Part shown: piece by piece, positions 23,470 to 33,567 of the stretch | Position numbering within the stretch: the stretch's first letter is position 1 | How the letters are laid out: every line of letters begins with the position of its first letter | Origin: Ectocarpus siliculosus | Taxonomy: Eukaryota > Sar > Phaeophyceae > Ectocarpales > Ectocarpaceae | Assembly: GCA_000310025.1 (NCBI GenBank) | Contig: FN648568.1 | Span: 41,481-105,480, forward strand | Direction of reading: 5' to 3' | DNA: 64,000 nt | Notes under the pieces: generated by a model | Database searches by the model: none | The model's input: only the letters and a program-made list of their open reading frames with translations | What the model was told of the DNA's origin: nothing | Position numbers and translations under genes: made by a program

Positions 23470-24090
23470 GTCTTCATCACCCCCCGTCTGTATCTCCGCC
23501 CCTCAACGCGCCAATCGAGCCGGGACATGCACGGCTGTGTTGCTGTGTTGTGGAGCTATCGCGAGATACCCCGAACAGCCGAACGGTTCAGGTTTGGTGC
23601 AACCATGGCTGATGGACAAAATATGTCTGTTGCCCCAACATACTCCCCGGGGGAAGATTAGTGTCTCTCTCCCCCCCCGTCTGTATCCCCGCCCAAGAGG
23701 TACCAATCGAGCCCGGAAGTCCACACCTGCGTTTCGTTGTTGTGGAGCTATCGCTAGACTCACCGAACAGCCGAAAAGGTGCAGGTTTGGTGAGGCCATG
23801 GCTGGTGGGCAAAATACATCTGTTGCCCCAACCTGCCCCCCGGGGGGGGATTAGTGTCTACATCCCCCCCCGTCTGTATCTCTGCCCACAAGGCATCAAC
23901 CGAGCCAGGACATGCACACCTGCGTTGCTGTGTTGTGGAGCTATCGCGAGACCCACCGAGAAGCCAAAACGGAGCAGGTTTGGTGAGGCCATGGCTGGTG
24001 GGCAAAATACATCTGTTGCCCCAACCTGCCCCCCGGGGGGGGACCAGTGTCTAAATTCCCCCCCGTCTGTATCCCCGCCCACAAGGCACC
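23470..24090 (+). repeat. 193-bp tandem repeat array, about 3.2 copies
   Basis: The anchor cccccgtctg occurs at 23481, 23674, 23867 and 24060, spaced exactly 193 bases. Each unit contains gttgtggagctatcgc, catggctg and a C-run followed directly by a G-run (for example near 23836-23850), which is self-complementary and homopolymer-rich. Overlapping ORFs on both strands reflect the repetition. Confidence 0.9.
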
Positions 24091-24118
24091 AATCGACTGA
24101 CAAACACCGGTAGAAGTG

Positions 24119-24430
24119 TGTGAAAACATGCACGTACAGTGCACAGCAGCGGGCAGCAGGTGAGGCGACCATTACATCAAGTATTCCTGCCCACAGTTGT
24201 ACACACACCCAAGGGGAACCGAACACTGCTTCTCTCCTTGTTGAGGCAGACTTCTTTCAGCGTGAAAAGAAAGAACCCCACTGCTGTACATGTATGCAGC
24301 GCTTCAAGGCATCAATCGACTGTAGGAGTGTGTGGAACGTGCACGCACAGCACACAGCAGCGGGCACGGGGTGAGGCGACCAGCACATCAAGTATTCCTA
24401 CCCACAGCTTTACACACACCCAGTAGGAAG
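24119..24430 (+). repeat. Direct repeat of about 210 bp, 1.5 copies
   Basis: cacagcagcgggca followed by ggtgaggcgacc and cacatcaagtattcc occurs at about 24140 and again at about 24350. The corresponding pair in inverted orientation is at about 25263-25310 and 25480-25520. Confidence 0.75.
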
Positions 24431-24685
24431 CGAACACCGCCGTCTCACTGGTGGGATACAAAAAGCCTTGCTTGCCCCCCCCAACGATATGTCGTCACAC
24501 AAGACCTCAGTCGACACAGGACATGCTTAACTGTGTTGCTTAGCTGTAGCGCTACCGTATGACCCGTCGTTAGCCCGAACGACGTACCCCGAAGGGTTCC
24601 GTTCAGGTGGTAACACCACCGGTGGGTAAACTACGGATGTGCTCCTGCGGGGGGAGGGGGGGGGGTATCATTTTCCCTATTTGGA

Positions 24686-24785
24686 NNNNNNNNNNNNNNN
24701 NNNNNNNNNNNNNNNNNNNNNNNNNNNNNNNNNNNNNNNNNNNNNNNNNNNNNNNNNNNNNNNNNNNNNNNNNNNNNNNNNNNNN
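24686..24785. other. Assembly gap (100 N)
   Basis: Exactly 100 Ns, the usual placeholder for a gap of unknown length. It lies at the centre of the inverted repeat, next to long G and C runs. Confidence 0.98.
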
Positions 24786-25004
24786 ATGGCCACGCAACAA
24801 CCGCAGTACAAGTGTAAAATATCATGCACGCAATATTCTGTACAACTGTAGGTCACCCCCCACCCCCCTTTTGCCGTGTCTCCTGGTTGCTTTGCTGCAG
24901 TGGTGTAGTGCAGCTGTGTGCTGTGTGTTGTGCGTGCATCATCTTTGTGCTTCTACTGCGGTTCTTGTGTGGCCATCCGAGCCTTGAAGAGAGGTGCGAG
25001 GTCC

Positions 25005-25830
25005 ATGATGGGGTATTATACACATGTCCCCCCCCACCGCACCCGCAGGGGCACAACCGCAGTATACGCCACCAGCCGTGGTTCCACCTGAACGGAACCG
25101 GTGGGGCTTAATGATGGGTCATCCGGTAGCCCTACAGCGAAGCAACACAGTTGGTCATGTCCTGTGTCGACCGAAGTCTTGTGTGACAACGTACCGCTGG
25201 GGGGGGGTAAGCAAGGCTTTTGCCCCACCAGTGAGAAGGACGTGTTCAGTTTCTGTAAAGCTGTGTGTAGGAATACTTGATGTGCTGGTCGCCTCACCTG
25301 CTGTCAGCTGCTGTGTGCTGCACGTGCACGTTCCACACGCTTCAACCGGTGTTTGTGTGTCGACGGAAGCCTTGAAGGGCTTCATGGAGCAGTGGGATTC
25401 TCGTGTAGCTGAAGGAAGTCTGCCTCAAGAAGAGTAGAAGGCAGTGTTCGGTTCCCATTGGATGCGTGCAAAGTTGTGGGCAGGAATAATTGATGTGCTG
25501 GTCGTCTCACCTGCTGCCCGCTGCTGTCCGCTCTACGCGCATGTTTCAAACGCCTTTACCGGTGTTCGTGATTCGATTGGTACCTTGTGGGCGGGGATAC
25601 AGACGGGGGGGCATGAGTGGTACCCAGTAAATCCCCCCCCGGGGGGCAGGTTGGGGCAACAGATATATTTTGCCCATCAGCCATGGCTTCACCAAATCTG
25701 CACCGTTTCGGCTGTTCGGTGGGTCTCGCCATAGCCCTACATCACAGCAACACAGACGTGTATGTCCTGGCTCGATTGACGCCTCGCGGGCGAAGGTACA
25801 GTCGGGGGGGGATTAAGAGACTAATTCCCG
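25005..25830 (-). repeat. Right arm of the long inverted repeat
   Basis: Reverse complement of 23470-24685 with a shorter 193-bp array. Near 25800-25885 a small G-rich minisatellite repeats ggggg with tttacgagaa. The sequence at 24786-25004 lies between gap and arm and has no partner visible on the left, so it probably belongs to the unresolved centre. Confidence 0.8.
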
Positions 25831-25934
25831 CCGGGGGGGGATTTACGAGAATGGGGGTTTACGAGAATCCCCCCCCGGGGGGGAGTCCAGACACACCCTT
25901 ACTTTTTTCGTTGGACCCCTAGACTATGGGGAGG

Positions 25935-26680
25935 AGCCATAACATTGAAAACTGACATGTTTGTGCTGAAACGAAGTACCCGAGTTGAACGGCGTCCCTT
26001 TTGCATCCCCCGTGATGAGCTTAACTCGTGTTGGCGTTACCCCTGACTGGACCACATGTGGCACACTGGCCGTGCGGGACCTACACGCATCACCCGCTGC
26101 CCGCAGCTGGGGAAAGGCTGTATTGCCATATTTCTGTGCGCGTGTCAACTTTTCGTACTGGTTAGGTTGCCGTGGAGGTTGCTTTCCAATGTCTGCCTGA
26201 GGATAAGCTTGAACCGCTGGCACCGCCCGCTGATGCTTACCTTCTTGTGTTTGCTGATACGTTTTTACAGCTCCTGTGTGGTGCACAATTGTTATCGCTC
26301 TACCTGCCTGTTCAGTGCCCAAGTCACCTGGCGGCAGTGATTCCGCCGCATTCGGGTGTTTTCACCTCGATTGTCATTTAGGTGTTGCAAAATTTCGTTA
26401 TAACGACGCAAGCCCTCTATGGCAAAAACTCCAATTTGGTTCATCAAACTTGGGTGCTCCATTTACAGGAGCCACGTTTTACGCTAGAACAGGCCCTTCG
26501 AGTATGCCGCCGAGAGCGAAGGATGACCCCCTTCAATAGGCGACCGCAGCAACGTCAACTCGCACCTCAAGGTATCGCACGGACTGCAGGAGATGGATGG
26601 CGTCGTCAAGGAAGGAAAGAGGGCACAGGGCCGGTGTGTATACCCGGGTTATTTCTACTGAAGCTCGTGTGACACTTCCC
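25935..26680 (+). repeat. Dispersed repeat family B, copy 2
   Basis: Same orientation as 16240-17060 and shares its order of blocks. The clearest is tttttacagctcctgtgtgg at about 26263, matched at about 16670. The copy is shorter and lacks some internal bases. It lies directly beside the long inverted repeat. Confidence 0.7.
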
Positions 26681-27612
26681 GATATTCTTCAGAAACTTGC
26701 CAACTTGCAGACCTGCAGAAGATACCCTTGAAAAAAATGGGGTGGGCTCTCTGTGAGATTATGCGTACTTTCTAAAATGGGGAGGGTGCTACAGATCGTG
26801 CGAAGTGTCGTAGGCATTCTTACTGTCCAGCTAAGGTAGTGCGAAAGGGCCATGGAATATCCCACCTCTTGTTGCGAACGAACTGTAGAGTTTCGGGATC
26901 CCTGTTGTTCGTTGCTGCTGTCGCCGAGCCTGCGATCTGATGGAGGGCGTTTGCGTTGACGGTGCTATGGTGTTGCCTCGAACACGCGCAATCGTTCAAC
27001 CATTGTTCGATGCTTTGAATGCAATGATGAACGCTGCTCGCACAACGTCAATAAAAAAACAATTGTTAAGCATGCGAAGAAACAAGCCTGGGAAGAATCA
27101 TGTTCACAGAAAGAAGCAAGTCAAAATTCAACCATTCGTTGTCCACAGCTTCATGGCGATGCAGATTTACATTCATCACGTCCCAGGGAGACTTTCGATT
27201 TGGTCAGATGTACACCGTAGTTGACAGGTGCTTCGAGCTCCATTTGTTTCCTCAAAGTTATGTCAGTTCGGACATGTTGCGACAGAAAACCTTGCTTCCA
27301 TGATTATGTAGTTTTCATGACACTATGTGTAGCCTACTTGTTGTATTGTAGGCGAGGATGGATGGAACAGACGTACGTATGAAACCTAGAGGTATGTAGT
27401 ACAACTTATGCTGCACCAGATTGCCACAACGATGATGGGAGAGACCGAGAAGAAACAATTGGACGGGAGATGAATCAAGAAGCGCTGACCACACATGTAT
27501 GAAGAGAGACCGAAGAATAACGAGAATAAAAAAATCATCTGGCCAAGTTCGCCCACAGTGGAGGAGAAGATTGAACGCGAATCGTTGCTGTTACTGTTGC
27601 TCATGTAGCCGG
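26681..27612. other. No gene recognised
   Basis: A plus-strand ORF of 94 codons at 26940-27224 has a basic middle (RRNKPGKNHVHRKKQVK) but no recognised domain. Confidence 0.4.
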
Positions 27613-27950
27613 TCGCCCCGGTGGTCTAGTGGTATCCTCGAAAATCTCTAGTTGCAAAGGTCGTGTGATCTCGATTCCCATGGGGTGTGAAAATATTGCA
27701 AACTTTGCGGGTGAAACCGTGACATAGCTGAAAACCTCTCGTGAGTACAAAAACCTTCGACGTTAGCACCGTTAACGAGGGAAAGGGACGGCTGGACCCT
27801 TCTCGCGATAAAAACAAACTCAGCACGCACAGCAGGGGGAAGGTGGGGCACGAAAACTAAATAAAACACAGAAGGAAAAAACCCCGGTGTTTACCCCATC
27901 GTGTGTGACCCTGAATGGTTGTGTAGAAGTAGTTGTTGTTGTTGTCTCCA
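27613..27950 (+). mobile_element. tRNA-derived SINE-like element
   Basis: The head resembles a tRNA. The box A motif tggtctagtgg is at 27622-27632 and a box-B-like gatctcgattccc at 27667-27679. The ends gcccc (27614) and ggggt (27682) could pair as an acceptor stem. This is followed by about 240 bases of unrelated body and a (GTT)n tail at 27932-27945. The tail part recurs at 37808-37855. The tRNA part is too irregular for a functional tRNA. RNA polymerase III promoter and SINE status are inferred. Confidence 0.55.
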
Positions 27951-28050
27951 CATTAGAAGCTGTTCCGTACTAGTCTATCACTTGACGGCGTCGATGCCCG
28001 TGGTGACAGGCTAATTTACCCAAAGAGATATACGAAAATATAATGGACCG
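27932..28050 (+). repeat. Dispersed repeat family D, copy 1
   Basis: The run gttgttgttgttg followed by tctccacatt, then a block ending gacaggctaatttaccc and atatacgaaaatataatgg, resembles 52505-52660. The first 45 bases also resemble the internal GTT segment of family A. It joins the SINE-like tail to the LINE that follows. Confidence 0.5.
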
Positions 28051-28089
28051 GAAAGAGAAGGAGAAAGACGCAGACAGAGAAAGACAAAC

Positions 28090-29590
28090 GCCTGCGAGCG
28101 AGAGGGTATCGTCCATGAGGAGCAGAGCGGTTTCCGCCCACACCGGTGGATGCTCGACATGCTGTTAGCGATCCAGCGGCTGCATGAGTTCGCGAGGAAG
28201 AAGAGTACTGTGGTCTCCGCGTGCTTTGTCGACCTCACCATGAAGTACGATTCGGTGGACCGAGACCTACTGTGGGACGTGCTCCGGCGCTTCGACGTGC
28301 CCCCGAAGATGATGGCGGTCATTCGCCACTTGCATGAGGGCGTGAGGGCGCGCGTCCGAACGGACGACGGGCAGTACTCGGAAAGGTTCGACGTGGGCCA
28401 AGGCCTCCGCTGCTGTTCAACTTGTTCTTTGCCGCGATGCTCATTGTCGCAGTGGCCGAGTTCGACAAGCACCCAAGGTGGCGGCGGACATGGTCAAGAT
28501 CGGGACACAAGTGGAGTACACGGGCAAGAAGGCCAGGTCGGCGGGGAAGAAGACGACGGCGGCGACGGACGCAGAGGCCCTGTGGGCCATGCTCTACGCT
28601 GACGACGCGGCCATTGTCTCGCACTCGCCGGAGAGTCCGGAGAAGATGCATCGTACGCGTGGCCGGCCTGTTCGGACTGATGGTATCGGAACGAAAGCCG
28701 GAGATTATGTGAATGCTACCCAAAGGGATGGAGGAACGCCTGTTCGCGGTCAGCGCCGCCGCCCAGACGTCAAGCAGACAGATCGGTTTGTGTACCTCGG
28801 ACGTACCGTCGGCGCGGACCGGAAGGCCGACCGGGAGATCTCGAGCCGCAGCTGCCGAGCGTGGAAGTGCTACCGCCGGAACAGTGCTTCGATGTACGAC
28901 AAGCGACGGGCCGACCGCCAGCTGAAGATCCGGCTACTCCAGGCTGAAGTGGTGCTCCTATACGGGTGCGCCTCGTGGAGCCTAACAGCGGAGCTCTACA
29001 CGAAGCGCAATGGGACCCACCGCCAGTTCCTGACACATTGCATCGGCTGGAGCAAGCGGAAACGCTCAGAATGTCCCCTGCCTATGCCCAGGCCTTCATC
29101 CAGGCCGGCTGCGAGGAAACCATCGAGGCCACCGTGCGCAAGCGGAGACTGTGTTTCGCGGGCTTTGTTATGCGCATGGAGGACAACCGCCCCTCCAAGC
29201 GCATGCTGCTCGGAGCAATGGCGGGGGGCGTGGGATACCGGGGCGGGCAGGAGAGTGACTGGGTGTCTCGTCTAGGAGAGGACCTCGTGGCGTTTAACAT
29301 GGGAGACGAAAAGGGAGGTGGGAAATGGAAAGAGAGCGCCAAGGACCAGGAGGCGTGGTACAACAAGGTCGAGGACGGGGCGGCATGGTTCATGAGGAAG
29401 TCGCGCAGACAGGAAGAGGAAGCGTTCGCGAAGCGCCACCGCGCGAGGGAAACAGAAGCAGAGAGTACGGTCGTCCCGGGACCGAAGAGAAAGAGAGTCG
29501 GGGAAGCGGCGGTGGGGGGGAAGAAACGGCGACCGGGCACTGCTGTAGAAGCGAGTAGGGCGGCCGAGGCAGCACCTGTGGCGAACTATG
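28090..29590 (+). pseudogene. Non-LTR retrotransposon (LINE) reverse transcriptase, frameshifted
   Basis: The RT domain copies element RNA during target-primed integration. In order: [19 protein letters not shown] near 28115-28175, motif A region [18 protein letters not shown] near 28220, the segment [19 protein letters not shown] near 28410 in a shifted frame, and the catalytic YADD at 28595-28606 in a third frame. The thumb and C-terminal part follows: FVYLGRTVGADRKADREI near 28790, LQAEVVLLYGCASWSLTAEL near 28940, and RKRRLCFAGFVMRMEDNRPS near 29130. A small deletion near 28400 removes the segment before LLFN. The upstream endonuclease half is absent, so the copy is 5-prime truncated. The organisation fits RTE/CR1-like LINEs, but I cannot fix the clade. 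Confidence 0.85.
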
Positions 29591-31175
29591 TACCCGGCTG
29601 ATGTTGTTGTGCCCTGTTCCCCTCCCTGCTGTATGCTGTACTCCTGTATGTCCTTCGTGTTGCCTTCGGCCTCTGTGCTGTGCTTCTTTTTTCCTGTCCT
29701 CCCTGCCTACTCTGCCTTGTTGCTACTGCTCTGTGAGGTTGCTACGCTCGCGACAGCGCCGGCGGCGTCGCCAGCTTCCTTCGGTGTCGGCTGTCCCGTT
29801 TGGGGCTTTGCCGCGGGCTTCGCGGTGGGCGCAGCAGCGTCGGGACGCGGCTGCTTCAACTGCTTCGGCTGCTTCGGCTGCTTCGGCTATTGCGATGGTT
29901 GCGATTGTGCATTTCTTTTGGTTCCCATGTTTGGTTGTTCGTGGGTTGCCTAGAGAAAACGCTTCGTCGAACGCCAATATGGAACTCTGTCCTCTGGGTG
30001 ACCGGAGAGTCCGGAGTGTGGTGGCTATGCCCTGCCACCGGAGGCTGGCTATTTCGTTTGGTGCGATGTGGCGAGGAATGCCAAGCGTGACCGAGCGAAC
30101 TCAGTCAAGCTAGGGTGTTGCGGAGAGTGGCTGAGCCTTCGTGGACTCATTTTCCCATCCTCCATGTGTAGATTCATCAACCATTCGCAACTGTTGGGAA
30201 TCGGAAGAGCGATAACCCCTTGGGACGAACAGTGATCTGTTGTCACATATCCCTAGGATCCTACTCTTTATGTACGTGTGTCTGTGCCTTTTGAATCTCG
30301 ATATCCTAACTTCCACACACGCTTCCACACTAAATACAATCAGACCTTGTTGGCAAGTGAAGACATTTAACCTCGAAAAACTCAAGATCTATGTGTGACC
30401 CCAACCTCCCATACAATTTCGACCATTCGTTACATTGCAGTTTTCTGCCTCTTCCTTGTATTTCGTGTGAGATTCTTGTGACTTAGAATATCTTATCATT
30501 TCTTGTGTGGTGGACAAACCGTTCAGGTTGGGCGATTACGACGCGAACCAGTTCTGCGACAAACGTGTCGAGCACCCCCGAGTTCCAGCAGCCCGTCGAG
30601 GACATTGAAACCGAGATGGTTGACGAGTAAGTCGGGTTGCCTCAACATGTAATAAAATGTCCGGCTATTCACGCTTTTGCCTTCACACCGCGCAAGAATT
30701 TCTGCTGGTACTCGGAAATGCTGCTTCATGCTCAACCCTTGTACATAGCCCTATACTGAGGGGGATATTTCCCCGTCTTAGCGGTCTCGTGTCTCCCTGG
30801 TTGGCTCGCCAGAGATTGGACGGAATGCCCTTGTTGCCGCAGGCAGCTAATTCTGTGCACGGCGGTGCGCTTGAATGAAAGGTATTTCTAGACGTAGCCG
30901 TGTCGTATGCATAGGTCAGGCAGGCTGGTGTAATTAGACATGCCGAATTACTCCCGTTCGTGACCTGCATTGTTTTTGTTATTGTGCTTTGCCGAGAGAC
31001 CAACCACTTAATGTGAAGACAACAACAACAACTTCACCTACTGTAATATTCTTCGCTATAATTTGCGGGAAATAAGTGCAAGGACTCCACCTTTCCTATC
31101 CTCCGTGTCATCCACTAAATGTGGCATGCTTGCCCCTATCCTCCATCAAACTCCTCGTTTGTATTTCTTTTTCAG
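29591..31175. other. Possible LINE 3-prime tail, then sequence with no recognised gene
   Basis: Pyrimidine-rich sequence follows the LINE ORF. A 12-base unit (ctgcttcggctg) repeats about three times near 29850-29890. From 30100 to 31175 I see no coding exon. A 14-base string ttggctcgccagag at about 30801 is repeated at the start of the RRN3-like exon at 31176. Confidence 0.4.
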
Positions 31176-32475
31176 TTGGCTCGCCAGAGCAGCGTGGCGT
31201 ACCTTGCCAGATCTCTGGGCAGGGCTTCCTTCGTAGACCCCTCCGTGGTCGCCACTGCCGTACAATCGCTCTTGGACTGGGCAGGGCAGTACCTGGACCA
31301 GCACGTGGACGAGCACGTGGACGCCTCGACAGCAGCGCCGGTACAAGCGCGTGGAACTCCGAGCTCCAAGGTGCACGAGTTGTGTGTTTGTCGCTAAATA
31401 TTTTTTGCTTCGGTCGCGCTTACCTAGCCTAATTTCACCTCCTGGCCAATGAAAGCACCGTAGTCTTGGCGCGAGACCCCAGGTATGAGCATGGCCTTCT
31501 AGTCCCCGGAATCCCTCGTTAGCGGGGGGGAGCGGCGGAGATTGTGTGTCAGAAGGTTTGTTACGGGACCGTGTGAGGTCTGGAATGCAGAAGAGGCGAC
31601 ATGAAATTGCCAAGCGTTCCTCCTGCGGGTTCCGCACGTACGTATACTAGCGTGTACATGTGCGCCTGTCAAAAGGATTATATCATGCCAATGTTATGGG
31701 CGGCGTCGGCGTTGGTTCGGCGGCCAATAAGTTACGGAAGGTTTGTGTCAGTGTCAGTGGAACAGAAGCCAATGAAGATGAAGGTACCCAACATTTGCAC
31801 GTGCCTCGAACATATTCGTTTGCAATGCTGCTTAAGTCATTACCGCCAGCCAGCCATGCAAGAAGAAAACGGAGCTTACAGGCCCCACACAGAAGAACCA
31901 CTTTGTATCTACGTGCGAACGCACGGTCACACCCGAGCACATGGACGTGTGACCTAATACATTGTCTATACACGCCACTTTTTATTGTGCTATAGCATGG
32001 TAACGAAGGCGCGCCTATTTTGAACGTTACGCCACATGTTCCTTCGTCCCGCGGTTGAATAGACATCGGACGCCCCGGCTAAGCACCAAAAAATAAAAAA
32101 GCATCAAGCACCTCGAGTTGTAGCCTGCAACCTCTCTGCATGCTATCACAGCCTCAACCTCCTTCGCTGCTTCCCCCTTCCCAGGGGTTTGAGACCCCTG
32201 TGGCGACCCGCGTCCGGGTAAGGCCACGGTCCTGGCACGGAAACCACCCTCGCCGGAGCGCTAACGGCGGCGACGGCGGCGGAATGATGCAGGCACCGAT
32301 GTCTGGGGTGTCCTCGAGGTCGGGGGGCGGCGGCAGCGGTGGGGTGGGCGTCAGGAGCAGCAGGAAGAGTCGGCTACCGGACCACACGCTGTGCTACTCG
32401 GTGTGCCAGGCGATGTTCTACGTGATGTGCTTCTGAGGGGACGAGCTCGTTGCCATGGAAAACTTCGACAGCCAG
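31176..32475 (+). pseudogene. RRN3: RRN3 / TIF-IA-like gene fragment, two exons
   Basis: RRN3 bridges RNA polymerase I to the rDNA promoter in the nucleolus. Exon 31176-31370 follows a strong acceptor (tatttctttttcag) and ends at a GT donor. It encodes 65 codons with SSVAYLARSLGRASFVDPS and LLDWAGQYLD, matching the family pattern before its variable acidic insert. Exon 32185-32475 follows another pyrimidine-rich acceptor, encodes 97 codons and includes HTLCYSVCQAMFYVMCF, the hallmark YS-x-CQA-x-FY segment. It ends at CAG/GTGCGA. Both exons are multiples of three and phase 0. An in-frame TGA at 32434-32436 sits where the family has Arg, as expected from CGA to TGA. Flanking exons were not found, so this is a fragment, either a pseudogene or one gene section with an assembly error. 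Family assignment is from memory of motifs. Confidence 0.7.
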
Positions 32476-32599
32476 GTGCGAGGCGAACGCGGTTATGGGG
32501 CGTGTCGAATGCCTCCCTCTAGCTATAACGAACGATTTGCAGGAACACGTGTAGCAGTCGTTGTGCGTACGCATATGATCGACCGAAATTTCAGGGCTG

Positions 32600-33000
32600 T
32601 GCACGGAGTAGAACCGCTCCGCGTAGCGTTTTTATTTTTTTACGTTCCACGGAGCGGAGCGGAGCGTTTTTTGTGTTCATGCCACCGAGAGGAGCGGAGC
32701 GGTTTAACCGAAGTGCGTCTTTTTTCACGGAGCGGTTTCGCTTACTCCGTAGCATCAACCGCGTGAAACTGTGGCGTTGAGCACGGTTTTCCGTCAGAAA
32801 AAACGTCGAAACCGCACGGGTATCCGTACAAAATCGACGGAGTAATTGCAATTTCGTGAAAAACGTTGGGTTCGGTCCACCGAAGACCGATTTTTCCGCA
32901 CGGTGTGCTGTGGTTGGAGGCCGCCGGTGACACCGTATGCGTCCTTGCCGCTAGGACAGCCCAAACAGCCCAAAATATAGAAAGCAAAAAACCAGCTGTC
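32600..33000. repeat. GGAGC-type short repeats
   Basis: Runs of ggagcgg occur near 32650-32735, with the complementary gctccgc near 32616, so the stretch can fold on itself. No coding is recognised. Confidence 0.5.
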
Positions 33001-33198
33001 AACTAATCAATTATTATTCAGAGAGGAACCGTTCCTCATATCGATACCTCCTCGACTCATGTCATCCGTTCCTGCAACACGTACAACAGCAGATAATTCC
33101 GCATTCGCCTGTCGTTGAAACTTACCAGGGCTAGCACTCTCGTAACACCAGGCTTCTTGTGTATTCATCCAAAATACACACGCCCCTATTTCACTCAG

Positions 33199-33567
33199 TC
33201 AGATCTGACATCGACAACCACTTGCCGCACGAGCGGCTTCGACAGATGCAGCTTCAGCCTTCCCAACAGACTGCGCTGCAAGCAGCTTCGCCAACTCCGT
33301 GTCCAACTTCATGATCTCGGGAATAAAATGGGGGGTAGACCTGAAAAACATCACCATCTCGATACGGTCGGGCAGCATCGACTGCCGGAAATTATTGTAC
33401 ACGAATCCCAGCCCCGAAAACTCCCTCTCTGAACTAGTGCTGTCAACGCAAAGGTACACGCGAGCAAGCACGGACAAGATGGGGAATTGCGCAGCAGAAA
33501 CAAAGTTTCCGTGGGGGTCAAGACGCGGGCTGCCGTTATCCCTCCAGAAACGGAGGACGTCATAGTG
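33199..33567 (-). pseudogene. hAT-family transposase, C-terminal dimerisation domain
   Basis: The frame open from 33753 down to 33199 carries HYDVLRFWRDN, then FPILSVLARVYLCVDSTSSE, REFSGLGFVYNNFRQSML and PDRIEMVMFFR. This is the classic order of the hAT dimerisation region (W, P-L-A-x-x-Y-L, S-S-x-x-E-R-x-F-S, then the helix ending in L/F-R). The catalytic DDE region is not seen upstream on the minus strand. The first 60 codons are low-complexity and unrelated. Target duplications were not identified. A tail after the domain is Ala/Glu-rich. Confidence 0.75.

Larger units (their letters stand above)
23470..24685 (+). repeat. Left arm of a long inverted repeat
   Basis: Read in reverse complement, this arm aligns with 25005-25830. 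Shared landmarks in inverted order are the cccccgtctgtatc block, accatggctgatgggcaaaata, cacatcaagtattcc, the agccttgcttgcccccc block, acacaggacatg, and gttccgttcaggtgg next to the gap. The arm holds four 193-bp units followed by two units of about 210 bp, whereas the right arm has about one 193-bp unit. The array size therefore differs between arms. Confidence 0.8.

Noticed and set aside
27613-27690. Functional tRNA gene
   Set aside because: Box A is good, but box B and the stems are irregular and no clear anticodon arm forms. A SINE head fits better.
28319-29036. Long minus-strand ORFs over the LINE
   Set aside because: They are shadows of the RT frame in GC-rich sequence.
30801-31188. Target-site duplication flanking an insertion in the RRN3-like exon
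   Set aside because: A 14-base string is repeated at both ends, but the acceptor at 31175 is strong and nothing between the repeats looks like an element.
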